A DNA stretch of 64,000 nucleotides, taken from JACKHO01 sp041398745 (GTDB lineage: Bacteria; Planctomycetota; Planctomycetia; Planctomycetales; Planctomycetaceae). The position numbers were made by a program, and so were the translations under genes. The notes under the pieces were generated by a model. It had not been told where the DNA came from. It searched no databases and saw only the letters and a list, made by a program, of their open reading frames with translations. Shown here piece after piece: positions 53,777 to 61,044 of this stretch (within the stretch, counting starts at the first letter, position 1; each line of letters starts with the position of its first letter). Location of the stretch: assembly GCA_041398745.1 (NCBI GenBank), contig JAWKUB010000008.1, positions 186,001-250,000 of the forward strand. The letters run 5' to 3'.

Positions 53777-54868
53777 ATGGAAGCTGGAATTGTCGGTCTG
53801 CCGAATGTCGGAAAGAGCACGCTGTTCAACGCACTGACTTGTTCGCAGGCGGCGCAGAGCGCGAATTATCCGTTCTGCACCATTGAACCAAACGAGGGAA
53901 TTGTCAGCGTTCCCGACGGACGTTTGCAGCGCATTGCGAAGTACTCCAAACCGCAACGCATTCTCCCCGCGGCGCTCAAGTTGGTGGACATTGCAGGAAT
54001 TGTGAAAGGTGCGAGTGAAGGGGAAGGGCTGGGAAACAAGTTCCTGAGCCACATCCGCGAAGTCGACGCCATCATCCAGGTGGTTCGCTGCTTCGAAGAT
54101 GAAGACGTCATCCACGTGGCCGGTGAAGTGAATCCGTTATCGGATATCGAAGTCATTCAGACGGAACTGCTACTGGCCGACATGCAGGTGCTGGAGAACG
54201 CACTACCGAAAGTCGCGCGGAGTGCCCGCACCGGCGACAAGGAGGCCAAGCAGAAGCAGGAACTCATCGAGGCGTGCCTGGCGCATATCAATGAAGAGCG
54301 TCCCATTCGGACAATGGAATTGGATGCGGCCTCGGAGAAAATCGTCCATGGTTACGGACTCATGACGGCCAAGCCCGTGCTGTTCGTCGCCAATGTCCAT
54401 GAAAACGATTTGGAGGGTCGCGATCCACACGTCCAGGCAGTGCGAGAATTCGCTGCTGCGAACAACGCGGGCCTGGTTTGCGTGTGTGCGAAGCTGGAAT
54501 CGGAAATCGCAGAACTGGACGAGGCGGACCGCATCGAAATGTTGGAATCTGTCGGACTGGAAGAACCAGCCCTGGCAGTTTTGGCACGAGAAGCGTATCG
54601 CACACTGGGATTGCAGAGCTATTTCACGTCGGGCGAAAAAGAGGTGCGGGCCTGGACCATTCCCATTGGAGCCACGGCGCCGCAGGCGGCAGGCGTCATT
54701 CACACTGATTTTGAACGCGGCTTCATTCGCTGCGAGGTCTACACCCTCGACGACTTGGAGAAATACGAAACGGAACCCGCCATTCGCCAGGCCGGTAAGC
54801 TGCGTGTGGAAGGCAAAGCTTACGTGATGCAGGATGGCGACATCTGTCACTTCCTCTTCAACGTCTAG
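53777..54868 (+). CDS. ychF: Ribosome-binding ATPase YchF
   Basis: A 363-residue Obg-family P-loop ATPase (YchF/OLA1). The P-loop GLPNVGKST is at residues 7-15, then NYPFCTIEPNEG, the switch KLVDIAGIVKGASEGEGLGNKF, and the ATP-specifying NVHEND in place of NKxD. The C-terminal TGS domain (about 280-363) ends with YVMQDGDICHFLFNV. It binds ribosomes and is thought to act in translation and stress control. Standard length; start clear. Ends at a bidirectional terminator shared with csrA. Confidence 0.96.
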   Translation: MEAGIVGLPNVGKSTLFNALTCSQAAQSANYPFCTIEPNEGIVSVPDGRLQRIAKYSKPQRILPAALKLVDIAGIVKGASEGEGLGNKFLSHIREVDAIIQVVRCFEDEDVIHVAGEVNPLSDIEVIQTELLLADMQVLENALPKVARSARTGDKEAKQKQELIEACLAHINEERPIRTMELDAASEKIVHGYGLMTAKPVLFVANVHENDLEGRDPHVQAVREFAAANNAGLVCVCAKLESEIAELDEADRIEMLESVGLEEPALAVLAREAYRTLGLQSYFTSGEKEVRAWTIPIGATAPQAAGVIHTDFERGFIRCEVYTLDDLEKYETEPAIRQAGKLRVEGKAYVMQDGDICHFLFNV

Positions 54869-54915
54869 GCGAACATCGTTTTTGCGTTATCCACGAGGCA
54901 CGCAGGCAGAAGCGA

Positions 54916-54947
54916 AAACGCCACGACAATTTGGGGTCGTGGCGTTT
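54916..54947. terminator. Bidirectional terminator between ychF and csrA
   Basis: A perfect 12-bp stem AAACGCCACGAC with GTCGTGGCGTTT, 8-base loop, placed between the two convergent genes; A- and T-rich edges on both sides let it serve both strands. Confidence 0.85.
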
Positions 54948-54969
54948 CAATCCTATTTATACCTTAATG

Positions 54970-55170
54970 TTACGCGCCGCTCTCGGCACGTTGCTGTCCG
55001 CCCTTACGCTCGCGCTGAATTGCCTCGTACACCTCTTGGCGATGCACGGGGATTTCCGTTGGTGCCTGAATTCCCAGGCGCACTTTGTCGCCTCGAATGT
55101 CAACGATGGTAATGACAATGTCGTCGCCGATGATGATGCTCTCATCTCGGTGCCGTGAAAGGACTAGCAT
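54970..55170 (-). CDS. csrA: Carbon storage regulator CsrA
   Basis: A 66-residue RNA-binding regulator that binds GGA motifs in leaders of target mRNAs. It has the family start MLVLSRHRDESIIIGDDIVI and the PTEIPVHRQEVYEAI helix region with the RNA-contacting Arg residues. An AAGGGAG ribosome site lies ahead of the ATG at 55170. No flagellar genes are near, although CsrA is often linked to them. The 520-bp region upstream (to 55690) contains only small doubtful frames on both strands. Confidence 0.94.
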   Translation of the reverse strand: MLVLSRHRDESIIIGDDIVITIVDIRGDKVRLGIQAPTEIPVHRQEVYEAIQRERKGGQQRAESGA

Positions 55171-55689
55171 CTTCCTGACTCCCTTGTAATCGCTGCTCTC
55201 CAGTAGCGAACAGCGAGGATTTTTCGTAAATCACCCACCCAAGTCGTTTGCCGCGTAAGGTGCCGTCCCAACAGCCTTACACTCAAACTCCTGCAAAAGA
55301 AGAATCGACAATTGGCAAATTGAAAAGAATAGAATGTGTGGGTGTTTTGAAGATCTGTGGAGGCTGGGGGCGAGATTGTGGACTGCACCGCACGTGCGGC
55401 TTGTACCAGTTAGCCGACCGAATGGTTGAAAACGATGAACACGTTTATCACAAGATGGGATGAACGGATAAAGGGCGTGGAACAGTAGTGGCAAACCCCT
55501 GTTGACCGATTCCGCAGGATGGATACAATCGGGCTACATGGAAATACCGGTAAGGTCGATACAACTGGTAGGAACCGTAACTCTGGCGAACCTTCATGGA
55601 TGATGATCGTGACTGACCACGACGTTCTTCCCGGGACGCCCTAACAACCCGCCAATGGATTCTGGCGCGGTGAGAAGGATGGAGCACTC
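55171..55689. other. 520-bp divergent intergenic region between csrA and the HTH-receiver gene
   Basis: It must hold the promoters for csrA (minus) and the regulator (plus). Small frames such as those near 55248-55463 on plus and 55231-55494 on minus are not convincing. An A-rich stretch around 55290-55340 and the absence of strong repeats are the only features seen. Confidence 0.5.
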
Positions 55690-56271
55690 ATGAAAACCGT
55701 CTTCACAACCGGCGAGGCTGCCAAGATTTGCAACGTCTCCCAGCAGACAATTATCCGCTGTTTCGATTCTGGCCAGCTCAAAGGATTTCGCGTGCCAGGC
55801 TCTCGGTTCCGCCGAATTCCGCGTGACATTCTCTATAAGTTCATGAAGGATAACGGTATTCCGACCGACGCGCTTGAAAGCGGCAAGCGAAAAGCCTTGA
55901 TTGTTGACGACGATCGAGAACTGGTCGAATTGCTTGAAGACGTACTGGCTGCCGATGGCCGGTTCGAAGTTCGTTCCGTCAACAATGGCTTCGACGCCGG
56001 TATGATGGTTCGCGACTACCGTCCAGACATTCTGGTACTCGACGTGATGCTGCCGGACATCAATGGCAAAGAGGTTTGTCAGCGCGTGCGGTCCGATTCC
56101 ACGCTGGACGATGTGAAGATCATTTGCATCAGCGGTATGGTCGAGCAGGACAAAATTGCCGATTTGCGTGCCGCAGGTGCCAACGATTTCCTCCAGAAAC
56201 CTTTCGAGGTTGATACTCTCGTTGCTAGGATTTGTCGCTTGCTTGATATCGAAGTCTCGCAAAACGCCTAG
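55690..56271 (+). CDS. HTH-receiver response regulator (MerR-like/excisionase HTH first)
   Basis: A 193-residue protein with an N-terminal helix-turn-helix of the excisionase/MerR-like type (about 1-55, TTGEAAKICNVSQQTIIRCF then RRIPRDILYKFM) joined to a C-terminal receiver domain (about 67-190). The receiver has the acidic pair VDDD near 72, the phosphoacceptor Asp118 (LVLDVMLPD), the Thr/Ser position (ICISG) and the Lys in QKPFEVD. The order, DNA-binding first and receiver second, is the reverse of most response regulators. The cognate kinase is not in the window. Confidence 0.88.
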   Translation: MKTVFTTGEAAKICNVSQQTIIRCFDSGQLKGFRVPGSRFRRIPRDILYKFMKDNGIPTDALESGKRKALIVDDDRELVELLEDVLAADGRFEVRSVNNGFDAGMMVRDYRPDILVLDVMLPDINGKEVCQRVRSDSTLDDVKIICISGMVEQDKIADLRAAGANDFLQKPFEVDTLVARICRLLDIEVSQNA

Positions 56272-56304
56272 CCGCGTTTGCGTTGAAACATTTTGAATCA
56301 CGCA

Positions 56305-56332
56305 GGGGGAGGCTCAATGCCTCCCCCTTGTT
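56305..56332 (+). terminator. Intrinsic terminator after the HTH-receiver gene
   Basis: A perfect 9-bp stem GGGGGAGGC/GCCTCCCCC with a 5-base loop, followed by TTGTT, 34 bp past the stop codon. Confidence 0.85.
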
Positions 56333-56369
56333 GCATTGATGGACTCCTGCTTTGAGGGGAAATGACGGC

Positions 56370-56780
56370 ATGATTGTGGGGTTGGGAACCGACATCATCG
56401 AAATTGTCCGCATAGGCGCCATGATCGAAAAACATGGTGAACTCTTTCTGCAACGTGTCTACACCGAGCAGGAAATCAATTATTGCCATGCGAAAAAGGG
56501 GGCTCTCCAGCATTATGCGGGCCGCTGGGCTGCCAAAGAAGCCGTCATGAAGACCCTGGGAACGGGCTTCACCAAGGGGGTGGGCTGGAAAGACATTCAG
56601 GTGGTGAACTTACGAAGTGGTAAACCAGCCATTCAGCTTTCAGGCGGGGCGGCGCGCGTGGCCGAACTGCTCGGAATTGACGAAATCCTCATCACGATTT
56701 CTCACTGCAAGGCCTACGCAACCGCCACGGCAGTAGCGATGCAGTTTCGCCCGCGCACTCCCGATTCGGATCGTGCTTGA
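56370..56780 (+). CDS. acpS: Holo-[acyl-carrier-protein] synthase
   Basis: A 136-residue phosphopantetheinyl transferase of the AcpS type that attaches the 4'-phosphopantetheine arm of CoA to ACP. Motifs: GLGTDIIEIVRI with the Mg-binding Asp, and RWAAKEAVMKTLGTGF with the Glu; the ISHCKAYATA region closes the family pattern. The ATG at 56370 follows a GAGGGGAAATG stretch; a TTG at 56352 is less likely. The ketoacyl synthase at 43519 is a possible user of the modified ACP, but no ACP gene is in the window. Confidence 0.94.
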   Translation: MIVGLGTDIIEIVRIGAMIEKHGELFLQRVYTEQEINYCHAKKGALQHYAGRWAAKEAVMKTLGTGFTKGVGWKDIQVVNLRSGKPAIQLSGGAARVAELLGIDEILITISHCKAYATATAVAMQFRPRTPDSDRA

Positions 56781-56862
56781 TATTCCGATTGGGTTGGTGT
56801 TTCAAAAACTCGACGGTGCAAATTACGTCACCTTGGGATGCCTGGAAAAGTTGTACCAGGGG

Positions 56863-57721
56863 TTATGAAGGTTGGGTTAGGGAATCTCCGGTGTGTTGTT
56901 GGAGTGAGGCCGTAGGCCGAACGGAAACAACACACCGCGTCGCGAAGTCGGCTGGGGTCTGGTAGTCCAGCGAACTGTGGGGGCGGTGGTGATTGTAATC
57001 ATCCCTCCAGGCGGCAGTCAGGGTGCGTGCGGCCTGGAGACTTTCGAATTCTTCCATCGCCAGAAATTCATCGCGCAGCGACTGTGGAAGCTCTCGGCGT
57101 AGCCATTCTCCCAGGGAGAACCCGGCTGGATGTACAACGTTTCCACCTTGAGTTTCGTCAGCCAGTGACGAATCGAATTCGCGATGAACCCGGGCCATTG
57201 TCGCTACGAATACATTGGGGAACTCCTCTTTCGGAAAACAGCTGGCCAAGGTGTTGATGACATCTTCGCTGGTAACGCTGCGATCAACATTCAGGGCCAC
57301 ACACTCTCTGGTGTACTCGTCGATGATCGAGAGCCACTTCAACGTCACGCCATTGGTCGTGTAATCAAACGCAAAGTCCCAGCACCAGACATGGTTCTTG
57401 AACTCGGCTCGGCGTCGATGGCAACCATTCTCACTGGTTCCCAGACGACGCTTCTTTCCTTCTTTTGGGGACTTTCAGCCCTTCTCGACGCCAGACGGTA
57501 CACGCGCGTGTCACTCACTCGCCAACCGTCACAACGCAGCAGGCGTCCACCCGGCGATAGCCGAAACGGGGACGCTGCCTCACCAACTTGAGCATCGCTT
57601 TCACCAGAGCCATTTCATCATGGCGAGGCTGAGGCTCATAACGCTGTGTGCTGCGTGGCTGGTCCAGCACGTCACAGGCTCGACGCTGGGAGACGTCAAA
57701 CTCCTCCTGGAGCTGCTGCAC
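56863..57721 (-). pseudogene. IS3-family transposase OrfB, frameshifted
   Basis: Minus-strand remnants of the DDE transposase. The start part (57515-57721, MQQLQEEFDVSQRRACDVLD) and the end part (56863-57348, with NHHRPHSSLDYQTPADFATR and LRDEFLAMEEFESLQAARTL) are in different frames, and the segment holding the second catalytic Asp is scrambled by a frame change near 57200. Family identity comes from the HHRPHSSLDYQTP end, typical of IS3 transposases. Confidence 0.8.
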
Positions 57722-58030
57722 CGCGATGCGTTTTCGAGAAGGGCTTACCAGTTTTTTGATGCCACGTGCTTGAGCATTCTGATGTCAATTCCTTCTCGGC
57801 CACGATTTCCTTGAGGCGTTTGTTCTCTTCTTCCAGTTCCTTCAAACGTTTCGCCTCCTCGACTTCATGCCGCCATACTGCTTCCGCCATCTCGCCAGTG
57901 TCGCCTCACTGATCTCCAGAGCCTGCAACACCGCCGCCTCATCCTGACCGGCGTTGAGCATAGTGTCGGCGTCCCGCAGCTTCTTTACAATCTGCTCCGG
58001 CGTGTGCCGCTTCCGTCGTTTCTTCGTCAT
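57696..58030 (-). pseudogene. IS3-family OrfA, frameshifted
   Basis: The N-terminal helix-turn-helix protein of the element. From 58030 it reads MTKKRRKRHTPEQIVKKLRD then ALEISEATLARWRKQYGGMK, the normal OrfA pattern; the leucine-zipper part EEAKRLKELEEENKRLKEIV continues in another frame (57696-57890). The frame break means no full OrfA or OrfAB fusion is made. Confidence 0.8.
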
Positions 58031-58214
58031 CTCAAAGGTCTCCTCAGCCCATCAAGGGCAGTTGAAACCTTCATAACACATGGATCAGATTTTCAAAGGC
58101 AGACCAACCTGACGCTGTTTCGATCAATGTGCGGACTGACCGAAGCTAGGGTTGGTCGGGCGTTCCTGTTGACAAGCAGGATTCATCCGATTTCCCCTTT
58201 TCCCCACTGGCGTC

Positions 58215-59264
58215 ATGGTCTTCCAAATCAAAAAAATGCTGGAGTGCTCACCTAAGGTGACACTTGCAGTCAAGATTTGCGTCTCGCAGATTGTTCTGCT
58301 GGCGTTGGGGCTGTGGATTCGCGAACAGTTTACTGCCACGGTTGTAGGTGGGGAAGATGTAAGCGTCGCCCCAGTAGAACGCTGGCTCATACAGGTTATT
58401 GCGTTTGTCTGGATGTGCGGATTGCAGGCAACGGGCACCTGTTTCCTTCTTTATCGAGCATTCCAGAGTCAGGATGAAGCCGTCCAAGTTAACCGAGAGC
58501 AGGGTCAGGCTGCGGCACGTGAACTGGTTCGCACACGCGACGCCGTGATTTTCGGATTGGCAAAGCTGTCTGAATCGCGCGATCCTGAAACGGGACGCCA
58601 CCTCGAACGCATCAGCCTGTACTCGGTGAAACTGGCCTCTGCCTTAAGAAACCATCCCAAGTACTGTCGCGAAATTACGCCTGCATTCATCCGGACGATT
58701 GGCGTCAGTTCCGTGCTACATGATATCGGGAAAGTCGGAATTTCGGATTCCGTTCTCCTGAAGCCCGGCAAATTGACTGACGCCGAGCGGGCACATATCA
58801 AAATTCACACAACACTCGGTGCCGATTGCATCCGTGAAATTGAACGGCAGCTGGGGAATTCTGAATTCCTCCACATGGCCAAGGAAATCGCCCTCTCGCA
58901 CCACGAATGGTGGGATGGAAGCGGATACCCAAATGGCATGAAGGGTGAAGAAATCCCGCTTGCCGCGAGAATCGTGGCCATTGCCGACGTGTACGACGCC
59001 TTGTCCGTGCACCGGGTCTACAAAGAAGCATTCCCGCACGAACGATGTGTAGAGGAAATCCGCGAAGGTGCCGGAACACATTTTGATCCTACCCTGGTTG
59101 ACGTATTCCTGCGAATTGAATCGGACTTCCGACTCATCGCACGCCGATTCGCTGCCGAAAGCACATCGCGAGAAAAGCTCACAAGCACAGAAGAACGAAT
59201 TCTTACAACCATTATGGAAGGGACTCCTTCTCTGGAAACGGTACTGAAGAGCAGTGCTGACTAA
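58215..59264 (+). CDS. HD-GYP domain cyclic di-GMP phosphodiesterase, membrane-anchored
   Basis: A 349-residue protein with two N-terminal membrane helices (about 15-35 and 60-80) and a cytoplasmic HD-GYP domain (about 110-310). Active-site motifs are present: LHDIGKVGI, HHEWWDGSGYP (the GYP signature) and ADVYDALSV. It should hydrolyse cyclic di-GMP, the product of enzymes such as the FHA-GGDEF protein at 30329. It is followed 15 bp later by a related membrane protein with a degenerate HD domain; the pair probably works together. The IS3 remnant lies upstream. Confidence 0.9.
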   Translation: MVFQIKKMLECSPKVTLAVKICVSQIVLLALGLWIREQFTATVVGGEDVSVAPVERWLIQVIAFVWMCGLQATGTCFLLYRAFQSQDEAVQVNREQGQAAARELVRTRDAVIFGLAKLSESRDPETGRHLERISLYSVKLASALRNHPKYCREITPAFIRTIGVSSVLHDIGKVGISDSVLLKPGKLTDAERAHIKIHTTLGADCIREIERQLGNSEFLHMAKEIALSHHEWWDGSGYPNGMKGEEIPLAARIVAIADVYDALSVHRVYKEAFPHERCVEEIREGAGTHFDPTLVDVFLRIESDFRLIARRFAAESTSREKLTSTEERILTTIMEGTPSLETVLKSSAD

Positions 59265-59279
59265 CCCCTGGAAACAACC

Positions 59280-60215
59280 ATGTTGAAACTCGACATCAAA
59301 GCCGAACGGCAATTGGAAATCATGCTGGTGCTTGTCACGCTCGCTATGGCGAGCGTGCTGTACTCCATTGAGACTTCTCAGGTCGTCATGCTGAATCTGT
59401 TCTTCCTGCCAGTTATTCTGGCCGGATTCTTCCTCGGACGTTATCGAGCTGGTGTACTGGCATTTCTGTCGGTCATTTCAGCGACAGTTGTCATCGCTTT
59501 GGATGTCAGCCGTTTCGCGTTCATGTTGAGCCCTGTTATGGTCATCCTTTCCGTCATGATTTGGGGGGCCATTCTCGGAATTGCTGCTATCATGGTTGGA
59601 ACACTCAGCGACGACCGCAACGCCCGTGCTGTCGAGGCACACGAAGCTCACGTCGGGGTTGTCGAGGTGCTGGCCCGCTATCTTCAATCAGCTGACTCTC
59701 AGCTCCACGCGCAGGCCATGCGGATTGTGGGCTTAAGCGAGCAGGTAGCGCATGTTCTACGGCTTTCCCGTCGAGAAATCGACGATTTGCGTGTCGCGGC
59801 CATGCTCATGGACGTCGAAAACATTGAAATCACAGCCAGGGTAATTCGGAAAGCGGTTGGACAGTGTGAAGACGAAAACCTCGCTCCGGCAACCATCCAC
59901 GGAACCGAATTGGTTCACTCACTGCGAAACGTCCTGACTGGTGCGTCGCCTCTCCTGGCCAGTTCCGCTGCTACAGAGTTGTCCGAACTGCCGCTCGGCG
60001 CACGTATCCTTCGCACAATTCGATCCTTCGTCGAACTGGAAGCGATTGCCGAGGGAGAAGAATCACCAACGGAATTCGCTCTCGACATGCTGCAGCGCGA
60101 TGAACGTGGCGACGCGGTAATCATCGACGTGCTCCGGGAGTTGCACGAGAAAAAGTCAACAGCCGAGATGCCCGCAATTCGCCCTGTCGGACCGGCATTG
60201 GCTGGAACGAAGTAA
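59280..60215 (+). CDS. Membrane protein with degenerate HD-GYP-like domain
   Basis: A 311-residue protein with about four membrane helices (about 15-110) and a C-terminal helical domain (about 125-300) like HD-GYP but without catalytic residues: the HD motif reads AAMLMDVENIEI where an active protein has H-D-I-G-K, and the HH-GYP signature is missing. It is 15 bp after the active HD-GYP gene, so it may be a non-catalytic partner or sensor for it. The end is followed by a terminator at 60255. Confidence 0.7.
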   Translation: MLKLDIKAERQLEIMLVLVTLAMASVLYSIETSQVVMLNLFFLPVILAGFFLGRYRAGVLAFLSVISATVVIALDVSRFAFMLSPVMVILSVMIWGAILGIAAIMVGTLSDDRNARAVEAHEAHVGVVEVLARYLQSADSQLHAQAMRIVGLSEQVAHVLRLSRREIDDLRVAAMLMDVENIEITARVIRKAVGQCEDENLAPATIHGTELVHSLRNVLTGASPLLASSAATELSELPLGARILRTIRSFVELEAIAEGEESPTEFALDMLQRDERGDAVIIDVLRELHEKKSTAEMPAIRPVGPALAGTK

Positions 60216-60254
60216 GCGATACCGCGTCCATTTCCTGCACAGCAATGACCTTCC

Positions 60255-60290
60255 AGGTGGCAGTTCCCATAGAACTTGCCACCTTTTTTT
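60255..60290 (+). terminator. Intrinsic terminator after the HD-GYP pair
   Basis: An 8-bp stem AGGTGGCA/TGCCACCT, with inner GTTC/GAAC bases that may pair, followed by seven Ts on the plus strand. It ends the message of the two signalling genes. Confidence 0.9.
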
Positions 60291-60519
60291 GTTGCGAGAT
60301 TGGCCCGATTCGTGTGACCTCGGAGGGGAGTGCCTCCGAAGCCGAAGTAAATGTCTTGCGCACAACAGGTTACAGGTCTGCTGAAGCTGTGCGGCCTGTC
60401 ACATGGAAACTCAAGTTTCAACCGCAGGTGTCCGATTCTACCCCCGGTGCCCTCCCCCTTAACCAGGGAGGTTGGTGGAAGGTACCGGCAGAATTGTGCA
60501 GTTCATGGATGGAGAATTT
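60291..60519. other. Intergenic stretch before the small gene
   Basis: No gene is seen between the terminator and 60520. It contains the repeat-like bases CCCTCCCCCTTAACCAGGGA around 60450, related to arms near 48440-48640. Frames starting at 60245 and 60351 are not credible. Confidence 0.5.
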
Positions 60520-61044
60520 ATGGCCCAGCGCTCGGATGCAGATCAGCTCAATCTGGGATTCCTGCAAGTGACCCTCACCGCATCGGGATATGTTGGCGGC
60601 TTACTTGTCACGAATCGTCAGGGGCGTCCACTGGAGTTCCAGTGCACAACACCAGTGCAGCCGAACCGCACGCAGGAAATTCTGTACGGGCCGACGCTCA
60701 AACCGTTCATCTATTCGGAATTGCTGGGAAAGACTCTCTTTGAGAAGCTTGCGGTGAAACCGGGCGTGGTCATTGTGCAGCAGTCTTCACTGCTCGATTT
60801 GCGTCCGCATGTTCCATGTCCCGTCGCCTGCATTCTTCAACCAGATGAATCTGTGGAACTGGCCGATGAACTCCGTCGACAACTCGGCCGACAAACGGTT
60901 GTCGTTCATGCTGAACACTCGGACGATCTCGACGCGCTGAACAGGGTATCCCAACTCATTCCGAACGACGCCGATTTGATTGAACCTCTGGAACGTGTGG
61001 GCGAAGCACTGTCCGAAACGGTTCGAGCAGGCGCGGTTGCATGA
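60520..61044 (+). CDS. Hypothetical protein coupled to a SNF2 helicase gene
   Basis: A 174-residue soluble protein with no domain I recognise. It has a beta-rich first half (LNLGFLQVTLTASGYVGGLL) and a helical end. The start at 60520 is preceded by GGAG nine bases away; an earlier ATG at 60505 is possible. Its stop overlaps the start of the helicase gene (ATGATG at 61041), so the two are translationally coupled and probably function together. Function unknown. Confidence 0.65.
   Translation: MAQRSDADQLNLGFLQVTLTASGYVGGLLVTNRQGRPLEFQCTTPVQPNRTQEILYGPTLKPFIYSELLGKTLFEKLAVKPGVVIVQQSSLLDLRPHVPCPVACILQPDESVELADELRRQLGRQTVVVHAEHSDDLDALNRVSQLIPNDADLIEPLERVGEALSETVRAGAVA

Larger units (their letters stand above)
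56863..58076. mobile_element. IS3-family insertion element, decayed
   Basis: A ~1.21-kb element in minus orientation. Its ends show the inverted bases TTATGAAGGTT (56863 on) and AACCTTCATAA (58066-58076), and between them lie the pieces of an IS3-type orfA and orfB. No target-site duplication was found at the ends. Several frame breaks in the transposase make it inactive. It sits just upstream of the HD-GYP gene, 139 bp from its start, so it could have altered that gene's promoter. Confidence 0.8.

Noticed and set aside
57515..58030. Active IS3 transposase with programmed frameshift
   Set aside because: Beyond the normal orfA/orfB shift there are further frame breaks, including one through the catalytic Asp region, so it is a remnant.
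60245..60571. Plus-strand frames upstream of 60520
   Set aside because: They cross the terminator and repeat bases and have no ribosome site or protein-like composition.
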